NCBI GenBank assembly: GCA_023052935.1
Contig: CM041298.1
Span: 18,831,371 to 18,895,370, forward strand
Length of the DNA: 64,000 nt
Source: Piezodorus guildinii
Taxonomy: Eukaryota; Arthropoda; Insecta; Hemiptera; Pentatomidae
Direction: 5' to 3'
The notes beneath the pieces are model-generated. The model saw only the letters and a list, made by a program, of their open reading frames with translations. It was not told the origin of the DNA and made no database searches. Position numbers and translations under genes: made by a program. Shown here in pieces: positions 10,423 to 21,690 of the stretch. How positions within the stretch are numbered: position 1 is the first letter of the stretch; each line of letters starts with the position of its first letter.

Positions 10423-11086
10423 AAGAATAAATTTAATTGAATTTCTATAGAAACATGTGTTTTATTAAAAAATTATTATATTATTATCGAAAATAATCAG
10501 TTAGGTTTATTGGGTTTCCATCACTCTTTATTAAATCTTACAAGCTGTATATTATACATCTATATTACTGTTCTTATGTTCAGAAATGAAAAAAATGCTA
10601 CATGTCAAATTCGTTCAACTTATATATTAATTCGTATTTTATAGATGATAACAAGATAATATGATTATTTTTTTAGTATCTACAAAGTTTAACTAACTTT
10701 AGACGAAGAAAATATTGGCAATTAAGCCCTGTCAGACTATTTTAATCAGAATGACACCTACATCATATTAAAGCGCATACAATTTGCCATCGATATATAG
10801 AGTTTAATCAAAATCGTTAGAGCCGTTTTTGAGAAAATCGTAAAAAAGTGCAAAATGCATGGTATAAAGTGGCTATTCATTAGCTGATTTTGATGAAAAC
10901 GTTTCTGAAACATCTCGGACGTAACGTTGTCTTAAATATAAAATTTCAGTTCCAAAGGACTTTTCGTTTTGTTCTTGGAGTTACCTTTTTGCGGGACTTA
11001 GTCTTTTTTTTCTGGTGAAAACTGGAATTCGAAAATTTTTACGATCGCTTTTTCGATATTTTTTATATAAGTAAGTGAAAGTAAAA

Positions 11087-11463
11087 TAGACAATACCTCA
11101 TTGAACATTGATTTTTACAAAACTAATAAAATTACATGAAACCAACGTTTAAGTAATATAGGCTGAAATAATTTTATCGAGAACGATTCCAGAAGTGACT
11201 GGATGATTTCTCAGAATCGAATGAACTTTCAATGTAGGGGAACTTTCAGAAGCTATCTTTAGTTCCAAATCTGTTTGGGAAAAGTTTGGACCGGAGTGGG
11301 CGGATCTGGCCCAGCTGCTCTACTGTCATTATAATTAGAGCTTTAATAACAGATCCTTTTCTCAACACTTATAAACTTTTCTAAGAAAGTATCGAATGTG
11401 ATTCCAAATTTTAGGATTAATAAAGTATAAATTGCAGTTATAAAGTTAACTGGAAGTATGAAA
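11087..11463. other. No gene seen
   Basis: Non-repetitive-looking AT-rich sequence between an H element and a Jockey tail. Confidence 0.45.
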
Positions 11464-12155
11464 ATTAATATTTTTGTTCGTCGTAAACCTATGACTTCCT
11501 GCCCTACTGTCTCCTTCAATAATACTCATATTGTCCCGGTTGAACAGATCCAATATCTACCTTGACTGCACCTTGACAAACGCCTCACTTTTAATCCTCA
11601 TACAAGACTGAAACGACAAGAAGCTGGACGACGTTTTCGACTATTTCAACACTTTTAGACAAACGTTCTAATCTTCCACTTAACTACAAAAGACTCATCT
11701 ACATGACTATCATAAGACCGATATGGATTTACGGAGTTGAGCTCTGGGGCTCTACTAAACCATCGAATCCTTCTCGTATCCAATCCCTTCAATCCAAAAT
11801 CCTTCGTAAAATCCTCAATGCTCCTTATTTTGTAACTAATAAACTGATCCACAAATACCGTAATATTCCGTATGTTGCTGATTTCGCCCGATCTAGATAC
11901 CATTCCTTTCGTGACAAACTCCATTCCCACCCTAATCCTCTAGTTTCAATCCTTTCTTCCTCTTCAATTCCCGACAATCCTTCGAGGCGTCTGAAAAGGA
12001 GATGGCCCTGAGACCTTCTAGTTTAGAATAGTTACAGGAGTGCTACCATTGGGTAGTTCTTCTACATGTGTTTCATGCCTTTTTACGTTTCATTCAAATT
12101 TACTTGTATTACTTGTTATACAGTTGTAAATCCCAAAAAATAAATATATAATATA
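11464..12155 (+). pseudogene. Jockey-clade LINE 3' end
   Basis: It reads RRKPMTSCPTVSFNNTHIVP, VEQIQYL, a stop, then LHLDKRLTFNPHTRLKRQEA, and after frameshifts YMTIIRPIWIYGVELWGSTK, IQSLQSKILRKILNAPYFVT and DNPSRRLKRRWP. This is the RT C-terminal region of the Jockey clade. The usual RDLL ending is disrupted by a stop. A short 3' UTR ends near AATAAATATATAATATA. At least five other tails of this family lie in the window. Confidence 0.85.
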
Positions 12156-12167
12156 TAATATTTTTGT

Positions 12168-12275
12168 AATCATTTAACGGCACATTATGCTACAGTAAAC
12201 AATCCGACCATGCTCGAGTGTTTTTTTCCTATCCATGACATCACACAGGCTTCGGACCACTATTTAAAATAAAGT
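12168..12275 (-). mobile_element. SINE-A fragment, decayed
   Basis: It begins ATTTAACGGCACATTATGCT and then CAATCCGACCATGCT, and retains a piece of the central block (TGACATCACACAGGCTTCGG). The tRNA head is absent. Confidence 0.6.
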
Positions 12276-12710
12276 AAAAAAAAAATCATTATTTTTGATT
12301 AATTATTTTCAATAATGAACCTTTATAATCGACAAAAAAAAAAAAAAATAAAATAAAAATAAATCCCCTAAAATTTGAGAGCTTACGTTTCAAGATGCGT
12401 AGAATCCGAATAACGAATAAAAAAAAATCCGTTTCTCCCTTTGTCCTAATTAATAAATAAATTCCGAACATTTAGTGTCATTTGATAGAGAATTAAATTT
12501 TCGACCAAATGAAAAAATAATGATTGAGTTGGTTAAAAACTAGCTTAGATATTGCGTTTTGAAATTAGCGGTAATGATATGATGTAACCCTTTGAATTAT
12601 TGCTTTTCATATTACTTAATTGCCATCAACAGGTATATACACAGTTATACCCTAATATTGGTATTTGGAAATAATATACCATTGTGTTATAATTTGCAGC
12701 GTTTTTTTTA
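12276..12710. other. AT-rich, no gene seen
   Basis: A/T homopolymers and no recognised element. Confidence 0.5.
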
Positions 12711-12985
12711 ATATAAAAAAAAGTGCTAAATGCATGGTAAAAAGTTTCTCGAAAAAGTTGCTGTAACATCTCATGCATATAATATTTCAAAATATAAAAT
12801 TTTAGTTTAATACAAATTTTCGAGCTTGACTTACCACACATACATGCACACCTTTTTGTTGAAATTGGTCGTTTGATCTCAGTTGACTTTAAAACGTGTG
12901 TGTTTCCAGTGAAAAAAAAAATTTTTTTAGGTATCGTAATACTTTGCCTTAATATATATCATATACATAAGTAAGTGAGAGCTTC
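12711..12985 (+). mobile_element. H element, 3' third only, decayed
   Basis: It runs from AAAGTGCTAAATGCATGGTA through CACACATACATGCACACC to TAAGTAAGTGAGAGC. Several bases of the terminal hairpin are changed. Confidence 0.7.
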
Positions 12986-12997
12986 GTAGTTTTTTAA

Positions 12998-13690
12998 AAA
13001 TATATTTATTGATATTTACAACTATATTATATACTTCAAGGAAATGTGATAGACACATACAACAAGATGAAATACACTAGCCATTGGCAGCACTCTAAAA
13101 TACTCTAGACTAGAAGGTCTCAGGGCAATATTTTCTTGGCAACATGGAATGATTGATTATTCTTTAGGGCTAATCCAGTAGATGAGTTTATTTGTGACGA
13201 AGTAAGGAGCGTCAATGATTTTGGATTCGGTACGAGAAGAATTCGATAGTTTAGTGTAGCACTATAGCTCTACTCAGCAAATCCATATCGGCCTTATGAT
13301 GGTCATATAAATAAGTCTTTTGTAATTATTTGGATGGTTTGAGCGTTTTTCCAGTAAGTGTTGAAGTAGTCGAAAACGTCGGGCAGTTTCTTGTCGTTTC
13401 TGTCTTGAATGGGGACTCCAACTGAGACGTTTGTCAAGGTGAGGTCCTAGGTACCGAATATGTTAAACATCGACAAGTGGAATGTCATTAAATGATACTT
13501 TCGGGCAGGAAGTCATAGGTTTACGATGAAGGGTAAAGGTTATTTCGTGGGATTTGTTAGAATTAATTTTAATCCTACAATTCTTGCACCCACAAGGTCT
13601 CTGATGTGGAATTGAAGAGTGGTAGGCAGTAATTAGATCATTATCTAATGATACCACACACGTGTCATCAGCAAACGTTTAAAATTTAAA
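12998..13690 (-). pseudogene. Jockey-clade LINE 3' end, minus strand
   Basis: Minus-strand translation gives CRIKINSNKSHEITFTLHRK, PMTSCPKVSFNDIPLVDV, and further on sequences corresponding to HLDKRLSWSPHS and WAEMLN-type blocks with frameshifts. It ends at the CCCTGAGACCTTCTAGTCTA stretch and a 3' UTR that terminates beside the H-element end at 12985. The copy is broken by stops and frameshifts. Confidence 0.78.
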
Positions 13691-13780
13691 GAAGTCCTTA
13701 AAATAGGTTTAGAAGGACAGATCCTTTAAAATTATAAAAACTTGAATTGTAAGCAATCGAAACACTAAAAGTTGTAAGTT

Positions 13781-14050
13781 TAATGTTTATTCATTGGACG
13801 TAACTTAATGCTACTGTGGCATATGTAAGATTTTAGAGAGGGAGTTCTAAATTTTTCCTATCCAGGTTTAATTAGGAACGAGATCTTTAGCGAGTACTTG
13901 ACATCGCACTGGGACCACTTTTTAACGTATTCTCTAAAGAAAGGCTTAACTAAAGATATTTTACTCTTCTAAGAAAATTCTATAGCTACCTGTCAGGTTT
14001 GAACCCATGGTATTTGACCATAGGAGGCTGTTATAACTAGTGACCCCTCA
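13781..14050 (-). mobile_element. SINE-A, decayed full-length copy
   Basis: In order on the plus strand are ATTGGACGTAACTTAATGCT, TTCCTATCCAGGTTTAATTA, GAGTACTTGACATCGCACTG, and CAGGTTTGAACCCATGG of the tRNA-like head. It is more diverged than the neighbouring copy at 14155. Confidence 0.8.
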
Positions 14051-14154
14051 GTAGTAATGATATTACCACACTGAAAATTTATTACTTAAATTTGTCATAG
14101 ATAGTTTAAAATTTTGCCGATAAAACTTTTCACAAATATATCCGTATTGGAGAT

Positions 14155-14442
14155 GGGATCACTTGTAGCTGGGTGGCTAGCGTAACAGCCTCCCATGATA
14201 AAGGTCACGGGTTCAAACCCGCAGGTGGTCCTAGGATTTTTTAATGGGAGTAAAAAATCCTTAGTTACGCCGTCCTTCGGAGGGGACGTTAAAAGGTGGT
14301 CCCGAGCCTGTGCGATGTCAGGTACTCGTTAAAGATCCCTATCCTAATAAAACCTGGATAGGCAAAATTTAGGACTCCCACTGTAGCATCGTCCGATTAG
14401 CCATAGTAGCATAAAGTGACGTTAAATAAATAAACAAACAAA
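14155..14442 (+). mobile_element. SINE-A, best-preserved copy with target duplication
   Basis: 288 bases with a tRNA-like head (A-box-like TAGCTGGGTGGCTAGC, B-box-like GGGTTCAAACCCG). The body holds GTACTCGTTAAAGATCCC and TAGCATCGTCCGATTAGCCA, and the tail is TTAAATAAATAAACAAACAA. The 12-base duplication CGTATTGGAGAT lies at 14143-14154 and 14443-14454, proving a recent, complete insertion. SINEs of this kind are transcribed by RNA polymerase III and mobilised by LINE enzymes; the partner LINE is not identified here. Confidence 0.93.
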
Positions 14443-14454
14443 CGTATTGGAGAT

Positions 14455-14904
14455 TACATATACATAATAAGGTTAGCTCTAGTTACCTTGGAATAGGCTC
14501 CAACTGTATTTACAAACATGTGGCAACTATTCCAATGTAAATATGAAACTCAATTAAACTCGCCAAGTGCTTTACCATCACGTATAGAATATAGAGCAAA
14601 CTTACGTGTTTCATTTCAAAAAGCATTTTATCGGCCGGTTCATTTATATCTAAATAGAACATTGTCGGATTAGGGATCGTTAAAAATTAATAAATTTTCA
14701 TTCGTTAGTAGTTTTATGTTGTGATTTTAATTATAACATCGTCGATTATAAAATTAAATGAATAGATAAAATGGATATGACAGACACTGCTATAATAATA
14801 ACGTTATTCAGGACTATGTACCTTAAGAATAACGATGTTATACAGCAATTATACACTTTTATATACATTTCCGACAGAGAGGCCAAGAAAATTACACCAA
14901 AAAA
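14455..14904. other. AT-rich, no gene seen
   Basis: Two mirror-image 60-codon frames at 14746-14962 have no family signature. Confidence 0.5.
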
Positions 14905-15681
14905 AAAATTGGTGCGGACAACACACGACAATCACATTCCTCCATTTTTAATAATCGATTAAAGAATTTTCAAATACAATTACAGATAAAAATGAGAAAA
15001 ACCATTAAAGAATTAATTTAATTAAATGTCTATAGAAACATGTGTTTTATTTAAAAATCTGTTATATTAATATCTAAAATAATCAGTTAGTTTTGTCGAT
15101 TTTTAACCATTCTTTATTAACTTTTACTAGCTTTTTTATAAGATTTTTTTTTAAACCTTTAGCTTACCAACGGTTTATTGAACATGAATATCACTGATCT
15201 TATGTAAAAAAACAAAAACTTGCATTAAAAAAAAAATTTTTAGTTTCTTTTCTTTGGTTCAATTTCGAATTCATTAAGCTTACATATATACCTATTACTT
15301 ATCAATGGCCACAAGATAATATGGTTATTTTTATATAATCTAAAAAATTGAAGGTAGTTTAGAGGAAGAAAATTTAAAATATCAGCATTTAAGCCTCTAA
15401 CAGGGCTCAATCAGAATGAAACCTACATAATGTTAAAACCCACTAACTTTTACATCGATATAGGGAGTTAAATCAAACTCGTTAGATCCGTTGAGAAATT
15501 TTTAAAAATATCGTAAAGAGGTGCAAAATGCATGGTATAAGATACTCTTCTGGTTAGCTAATTTGGATGAAAAGGATTTTGTAAAATCTCGGGAGTATAG
15601 TTGTCTTTAATATGAAATTTGAGTTTCAAAGGAATTTCCGTTTACGCGCGGAAGTTACCACACAAACACAGACCTTTTTGC
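14905..15681 (+). mobile_element. H element lacking its 3' hairpin
   Basis: It starts AAAATTGGTGCGGACAACAC, carries the usual middle blocks, reaches the short CACAAACACAGACC tract, and stops at CCTTTTTGC (15681). Unrelated sequence and a Jockey tail follow. The terminal hairpin is missing. Confidence 0.8.
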
Positions 15682-15699
15682 ATTTTAACTTGATGTATT

Positions 15700-16080
15700 C
15701 CTAATTACAGTAGCTCATTTCCCGTTTCCTATCCTAAAAATTTAAGACTCATTACGACAGCTCCTTGGTACGTAAACAACAAAACTAACGGACTTACAAA
15801 AACTAACAGTTGACCGACATACACGAAAACTCTATTCTCGTTTTCACAGTAAACTTAACGGACACGACAATACGTCAGTAGCTGAAATGACAGTCAGAAG
15901 AAGGCTAAAGAGAAGCTGGATGAGAGACCTCCTCTGCTAAATTAAAGCCTAGGAAGGAGTGCTGCAGGGCACTTTCCTTCCCCAAGCCTACCATGCCTGA
16001 TCTCAATTTGTACAGCACATTTGCTGATTGTCAGATAGCTTCTGACAGGTGTTAATAAAGATACATAAAGAAAAAAAAAA
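15700..16080 (+). pseudogene. Jockey-clade LINE 3' end, second subfamily
   Basis: Scattered frames correspond to TAPWYVNNKTNGLTK, HTRKLYSRFHS, KLNGHDNTSVAEMTVRRR and LKRSWMRDLLC, the extreme C-terminus of a Jockey RT, followed by a 3' UTR and an A run (16070-16080). It differs from the NAPYFVTNK subfamily in both protein and 3' UTR. Confidence 0.72.
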
Positions 16081-16427
16081 CTTTCGACTTATTCTATCAA
16101 TTTACTTATGATTCAGGACGTAATATTATTTCTAAAATATTGCGTACTGTATAGAATAATATAAATTGTACGATACTGCACTGTGGCCACACTGAATCCG
16201 TAATACCCCTCGTACGTTCATAAGCTTTATGGGTTTACAAAGACATTCAATAACTTGTAACATTTATTTTATTGCCTATAAACTTTTCGAAAATCGTGTT
16301 TTATCCAACGGTATACTATATACCGCTAAATTACTACTAATATTTCAGATAAAAAAAATTTTGATTCGTTGATTACGGAAATATAAATTTTCCCATCTAA
16401 AGAAAAACCTAACTGCAATGTATTATA
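16081..16427. other. No gene seen
   Basis: AT-rich with no recognised element. Confidence 0.5.
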
Positions 16428-17343
16428 TTGGGTTGTGTCACATAAAATGTCCGTTTTCAAGGTAAAGGATTTTTATTAAAAATACGATATGAAAACAAGA
16501 TAATTATAGTCGAATTATTTACTTTCTTTTTCTACACATTTTTCCCAACGTGACACCAACTTTTTTATCCCCGAACTGAAAAACTCTGAGCTTTGAAGTG
16601 AAAAAAATCTAAAAACGCACTTTTCACTTGATCATCATTTTCAAAAAGTTTTCCATTGACGAAGTTGTCTAAATTCCTGAAAAGGTGGTAATCTGTTGGA
16701 GAAAAGTCGGGAGAATATGGTGGGTGTGAAAGAACTTCGTGGCTCAGTTCTTTCAATTTTTGCACGGTATGTTTTGAAACATGGGGTCTTGCTGCCGCTG
16801 GGTTAGATCATGAGACACCCATGTATCGAGCTTTTTCACTTACCCAATACACTTTAAATTTGTCTGGAAACGGTAGATGCGCTTGCATTTAGTTGTGCTG
16901 AGAGTCCTTCAACTGTTTGGTAGGGGTTTCCTTCTACTGTATGTTAGAGGACATCGTTGTCTATTACGGACGGAGGTATTCCTTGGGACAAGTTTTCCAA
17001 GTCGGTATCCCCAGCTGAAAACTTGGCAAACCAAAGGTGAATGGTCCGTTCATTAACACTCCCTTCCCCAAACGACTTGCAAATATTTCTGTCGGCCTCA
17101 GCTGCTGAATGGCAGAGTTCAAACTCGTACAAAATGTTAATGCGTGTTCCCATGTTCATATTTGGAGGTAAACTAAAAAGTGGGTAATTGATTAGGAAGC
17201 TAATGTTTATAACACAAAGGTAGAGGATTAGTAACTATTTACTTTAAATATGTAAACATTCGGAAGAAAACAACAGAGACCTGCATAATCCTTTATGTAT
17301 TTCAGAAACTATAAAAACGGACATTTCTTGTGAAACAACCCTC
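16428..17343 (-). mobile_element. Mariner, internally deleted, copy 1
   Basis: Terminal inverted repeats TTGGGTTGTGTCACATAAAA (left) and GACATTTCTTGTGAAACAAC (right) sit at TA dinucleotides (16426-16427, 17344-17345). At 916 bases it is well short of the usual 1.3 kb. The transposase on the minus strand keeps a helix-turn-helix N-terminus (MNMGTRINILYEFELCHSAA, NERTIHLWFAKF) and a C-terminal piece (KLKELSHEVLSHPPYSPDFS). The catalytic core between them is gone. The right TIR has decayed at its tip (CCCTC instead of CCCAA). Confidence 0.92.
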
Positions 17344-17799
17344 TAGGTAAGTAAAATTAATGTGTAGAGCATATTAGAATTTATTTTATTGTAATACCCT
17401 TATGACCAAAGAATTCGTGTAATTTAAGTAGGAACAAATTGAAACATTCTGTTAGGCGAAGAAATTTCGCAGAGTTAAGATGAAGTTAGAATAAAGGAGC
17501 TATACTTTGACACAGCTGGAGAAGTAAAGTATTCACTCATGTTTCCAGGATACGCACACCTGAGCTGCGGGGCTGTTGGTTTATGTATTTGGTCGGGGGA
17601 GGAGGGTAAGTGGTGGGGCGGCGAGTGTTTTCGGCCCCCCCTCATTTATAATTCATCCCAAAGGTCTCGTCCCTTTAAAGGGAATTATCGCATCGTCTTA
17701 AGTCTCAGCGTCTTCTTAAATTCAATCTACAGGATGTCTTAATTTTTTTTTTTTTTAAGGTTAATAATTACCATGTCTGATACTTTCAACAACGATTCA
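17344..17799. other. No gene seen; GC-richer patch
   Basis: Positions 17550-17645 are GC-rich (a GGGGGAGGAGGG run and the complementary-type GGCCCCCCC). A 67-codon frame here shows no family signature. Confidence 0.45.
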
Positions 17800-18066
17800 G
17801 GGATCACCTGTAGCTGGGTGGCTAGCATAACAGCCTTCCATGCCAAAGGTCACGGGTTCAAACCAGCAGGTGGTCCCTAGGATTTTTTAATGAGAGTAAA
17901 AAATCCTTAGTTATGCCGTCCTTCGGAAGGGAGGTAAAAAGTTGGTCCCGAGCCTGTGCGATGTCAGGAACTCGTTAAAGATCCCTATCCTAATTAAACC
18001 TGGATAGGTATAATTTAAAACTCCCAATGTAGCATCGTCCGATTAGCCATAGCATATAGTGACGTA
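17800..18066 (+). mobile_element. SINE-A, full-length head, short tail
   Basis: GGGATCACCTGTAGCTGGGT starts the head and CACGGGTTCAAACCAGC carries the B box. The body follows to CCGATTAGCCATAGCATATA and GTGACGTAACG. The A/T tail is lost. Confidence 0.88.
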
Positions 18067-18249
18067 ACGAGGTCTTTTATTTTTACAGCCATTTTTTTTT
18101 TTTTTTTTCCTTATTCTCTTAATTTAATATTCTTAATTTTTCGTCTTCGTTACTGAATTATTCCTTTTTCTGTTACTTGCATACATTTTAAGTATTTTAT
18201 GGTAAATTTTTAAAATGATTCTTTTTTACTTTCACTTATCTATATATAA

Positions 18250-18422
18250 CCACTTCCCAGTAGGTTTGGTCACCGGGGAAGTTAGACCATCACCTCCGTA
18301 AGGAGAGGCCTGTAGGGATAACATATTGTAAATATCTTAAGCAACTAAGGAACATTAATTATATTGTTTTGTTTTGTTTTTCATTTAACAAGTATATGCA
18401 TTATTATTATTTTTCACATATC

Positions 18423-18479
<57 letters not shown>

Positions 18480-18630
18480 TCCAATTATATGAGAACTTTT
18501 TATTAGATTATATTAGAAATTATATTTGATTATGTTAGAAATTATTTTAGAACTAAAAGTTAATATTATAATTTTTTAAATGTTATCCTTGCAATAAAGG
18601 CTTTATTCATTCATTCATTCATTCATTCAT
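18250..18630 (+). mobile_element. LINE 3' tail with (ATTC)n end
   Basis: An unidentified 380-base insertion ends in six to seven ATTC/TTCA units (18605-18631). The target sequence TCTATATAT is present on both sides (18239-18247 and 18630-18638). It includes a (TA)n run (18427-18471). No coding part is present. Confidence 0.6.
18427..18471. repeat. (TA)n microsatellite
   Basis: About 22 TA units inside the LINE tail. Confidence 0.95.
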
Positions 18631-18886
18631 CTATATATGAAATATAAAGTAATTGAAAGTATAGGGTCTCCGGAGTCAAAATTACGAAGTGCCGAAAGAA
18701 GGTCTGTGCTTGTGTGTGTGTGTCCGTATGTGGTAAGTCTAGCGTAAAAACAAAAAGACGTATTACACTGAAAATTATATTTAAAATCATGTGTAAAAAA
18801 ACTATACGCCGGAGATTGTCAGCAATATTGTCACTCAAATCGTCTAACAGGAAGTGCTACTTTATACCATGCATTATGCACCTTGT

Positions 18887-19051
18887 TACCACACACACAC
18901 TCACACACACACACACACAGACCTTTTTGCGGGACTTGGTTATCTGGACTCAGGGGACACTAAAATGTGTATTTCCGTTGAAAACTGGAATTCAAAAATT
19001 TTCACGATCGCAATACTTTCCCTTAGAATATATAGGAAGTGAAAGTAAAAA
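18887..19051 (+). mobile_element. H element 3' end, plus strand
   Basis: A (CA)n tract, CAGACCTTTTTGCGGGACTT, GTGTATTTCCGTTGAAAACT and the terminal GGAAGTGAAAGTAAAA. It abuts the minus-strand H piece at 18886. Confidence 0.85.
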
Positions 19052-19419
19052 GCAATATTAAATTTTGTACTTTTAATGTTTTTATCAGTCCCTATACTTT
19101 TATGAAACCCTTGCGCCGATACGGCCCCGTCTTTAGAAGGAAAAATAGAAAATAAAATTCAAGATTTAAGCTAAGTTAAAGTATTTCAGTAAGGATAAGA
19201 TCTACCCTGATATTAAACCCGTAGCTGCAGATTTTTTTTTTTTTTAATTCTATATCTAGATTCTACCTACATTGAACTAACAATGAACAAATTTAAAGAG
19301 AGGGGTGTTTTTTTTTTTTACTGGATTACAAAGGTTCATTTATGATAACCTTTCATATCATAAAAATCTGTAGCTAATTTATTTTATTTCGATTTTTTTT
19401 TTGTACCACACAGTTTTTT
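19052..19419. other. No gene seen
   Basis: Homopolymer-rich sequence without a recognised element. Confidence 0.45.
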
Positions 19420-19632
19420 TTTGTACTTTATAGTTACTTTCCTTTATATGAAATATGTAGTAACAGAAAGCATTGCAATCGTTAAAATTTCGGAATCCCC
19501 GTTTCAATGGAAATACACGTTTTAGAGTTTCCTCAGTCCAAATAACAAAGTCGCGTGAAAATGTCTGAGTGTGTGTTAAGTCTAGCGCGAAAATTAAAAG
19601 TAGTACGAAACTGAAACCCCTATTTTAAATAG
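19420..19632 (-). mobile_element. H element 3' fragment, minus strand
   Basis: TAGTTACTTTCCTTTATATG, then GGAAATACACGTTTTAGAGT and a short GTGTGTGTT tract. It ends in the GTCTAGCGCGAAAATTAAAA block. Confidence 0.72.
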
Positions 19633-19759
19633 CATTTAATAATATATAGGTTCTTTCTGATTACAATGGTGTGAAAGGGTCTAAATGTATTAACATCCCT
19701 TCAACTACAATATGTTAGCAAGGTTACGATTGGGACTATTCGAAAGATAATGGGACTTA

Positions 19760-19818
19760 CCCGTAACAATAATATATAAACAAAAAAAAACAACAACAAC
19801 CTATAATTGAGATAAATG
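19760..19818. repeat. Left copy of about 60 bp direct repeat
   Basis: CCCGTAACAATAATATATAA, an A/C-rich centre, and CCTATAATTGAGATAAAT recur at 20716-20781. The pair brackets an unidentified element (19819-20715). Confidence 0.85.
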
Positions 19819-20715
19819 CCGTGTCTAGGCTCTTCTGTAATGGTACAAATACCGGTCCACTACGCCTGAGAAGTCAGTCCCGCTCAACAAGTATCAGTGA
19901 ACATTGACAGTGAACAATCCGTGACAGTGTGACAGTGTAGTGAAACTGTGTGTCATTGGTCCTCATCATGTCGCTCAAGCCGCAGAGAGGAAGTTGTCCT
20001 GGCCAGATTAAGGATTGGCTACACTAACATGACCCATCTTCATCTCATTACCAAGCAGCCACCTCCTAAGTGCCCACATTGTGACAATATCCTGACTATC
20101 AGCCACATATTAGAAAAATGCCTTTCTTATAGGACAGGTTTAAATAAATTTGGGCTTATACCTAATATATCCTTCATACTCTCCGATAATGAAAACAACA
20201 TCTCGGCGCTGTTCAGGTTTCTTAAGAGTCACCTACTATTTAATAAAATATAGTCTTTTAATTTAACTTATTTTTATTTTATTTATTTTTTTAATTATTT
20301 ATTTATTTTTTTACTATTTTATCTAATTATTATACGCCTAGTTTATTAGTTTTGATTTATTTATTTATTTATACTTAAAGAGAACTATAGGCGTTTATGA
20401 CCCCTGGGTTTTACGCCTCAAAACCCCAAACAACAACTGTGTGTCATTATTGTGATAACCAGTCGGTGGGAAATTAGAAGACTGTAGTTTATATATAATT
20501 TATAGTTGTAAGTTTTAGAATAAGTCTAGCAGATTGTAAGTAGTTTATTTGTTAGGAATACCTGATTTTATAAGTAGACTGTTTAGTAGTTAAGCTAGTA
20601 ATTCAATTATTATTGTAAGTATAATGGTTAGTAATCCCTTTGTATTTGTGCATTCTGTATTTAATAAATATTTGTAATTTGTAAACTGAAGTAGTTCATT
20701 TCTCACACCCCGTAG
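19819..20715. mobile_element. Unidentified element between long direct repeats, carrying an I-like insertion
   Basis: After removal of the I-like fragment (19958-20434 plus one target copy) about 400 bases remain, with GTGACAGTGTGACAGTGTAG-like short repeats and a TTTAATAAATATTTGTAATT-type 3' end. No coding sequence. It could be a solo long terminal repeat or the tail of a LINE with an unusually long target duplication; I cannot decide. Confidence 0.45.
19958..20434 (+). pseudogene. I-like LINE 3' end, second copy
   Basis: It reads SSRREEVVLARLRIGYTNMT and HLHLI, then a well-kept cluster CPHCDNILTISHILEKC (C-x2-C ... H-x4-C), ending FLKSHLLFNKI. The 3' UTR is T-rich. The 14-base duplication AACTGTGTGTCATT at 19944-19957 and 20435-20448 defines it as a 5'-truncated insertion. 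It is the same family as 3745-4240, with less damage. Confidence 0.85.
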
Positions 20716-20781
20716 CCCGTAACAATAATATATAAACAAACAAAAAAAAAAACAAAAAAACAACCTATAATTGAGATAAAT
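20716..20781. repeat. Right copy of about 60 bp direct repeat
   Basis: Partner of 19760-19818. The A-rich centre is a few bases longer. Confidence 0.85.
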
Positions 20782-21462
20782 ACAAATAAATGAAATAAAG
20801 AAGTAAAAAATACATTACATTCACACGATCATAACTTTATACAATTCTGACAATTTGCTAAAGGAACCCGAGACTGAGCATTTTCCTGCACTTAGGAGTA
20901 AATCAGAAAAAAAAGAAAACTGTTACAGCCGACCTCACCCGAGGGGCGGTTGTGACAATAGTTAGGGGTGGGTAGGTAGAGACAGGTTTAAATATACACC
21001 GAAATGGTCTTACATCTAGAAGGCTAATAAATGTCTCTGCGCATAAATGTAAGCGAAATTCCCGAGAATTTGTTGTCCAAAAAGGTCTGAATCTCGAAGA
21101 CAATACCTACTTGGCATCTTTATTCCCGTCCTTAAGAACCAGAAAAGCTTTCTTTCATCTCATTCCGTGCTCATCCGTGCATAATCTTAACACATGATCT
21201 CAACCTACCCATTAATATTTCCTCTCTCATAGATCCGCTGCCTTTGTAAGTCCTTTATCATCAGTGAAACCAAACTTTGGAACTCTCCCTCAGTATAATG
21301 TTATTGGTCTGGTTTATATTTGTAACTTTTGAAAGGTAATAGCTTGAGACACGCGAAAAGAGTGAAGAATTTTTTCTCATGAAAGAACGAAACAGTTTTT
21401 AGCAGCTATCTTAATCTTAATCGAAGTAGCTGGTTGCTATATTTAACAACATTAATTAAACA
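20782..21462. other. Mostly unassigned; weak L2/CR1-like trace
   Basis: Around 21230-21310 the plus strand reads HRSAAFVSPLSSVKPNFGTL, reminiscent of HRTAAFDKSFLAKATSLWNT in the L2/CR1-like fragments. The match is short and may be chance. The rest is unrecognised. Confidence 0.3.
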
Positions 21463-21690
21463 AGCTAAAAACCTGTTTATTCGTTTAACGTCCCATTTTA
21501 TGCTGCTATGGCTAATCGGACGATGCTACAGAGGGAGTCCTAAATTTTGCCTATCCAGGTTTGATTAGGATAGGGATCTTTAACGAGTACCTGACATCGC
21601 ACAGGCTCGGGACCACCTTTTAACGTCCCCTCCGAAGGACGGCATAACTAAGGATTTTTTACTCCCATTAATAAATCCTAAGGGCCACCC

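Larger units (their letters stand above)
10033..11086 (+). mobile_element. H element with nested insertions, plus strand
   Basis: It starts at AAAATCTGGTGCGGGCATCA and ends AAGTAAGTGAAAGTAAAA. It is interrupted near 10120 by a Tc1-like terminal sequence and a SINE-A, resuming about 10426 at TTTAATTGAATTTCTATAGA. The distal microsatellite is almost lost (ACCTTTTTGCGGGACTTAGT without the AC run). Confidence 0.82.
18222..18886 (-). mobile_element. H element 3' part, minus strand, split by a LINE tail
   Basis: The minus-strand end TTTTTTACTTTCACTTATCT is separated from the rest by an insertion at 18250-18630. The H sequence then continues through a (TG)n tract (18711-18722) to GTGCTACTTTATACCATGCA. 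There it meets an oppositely oriented H end, giving a head-to-head pair. Confidence 0.75.
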
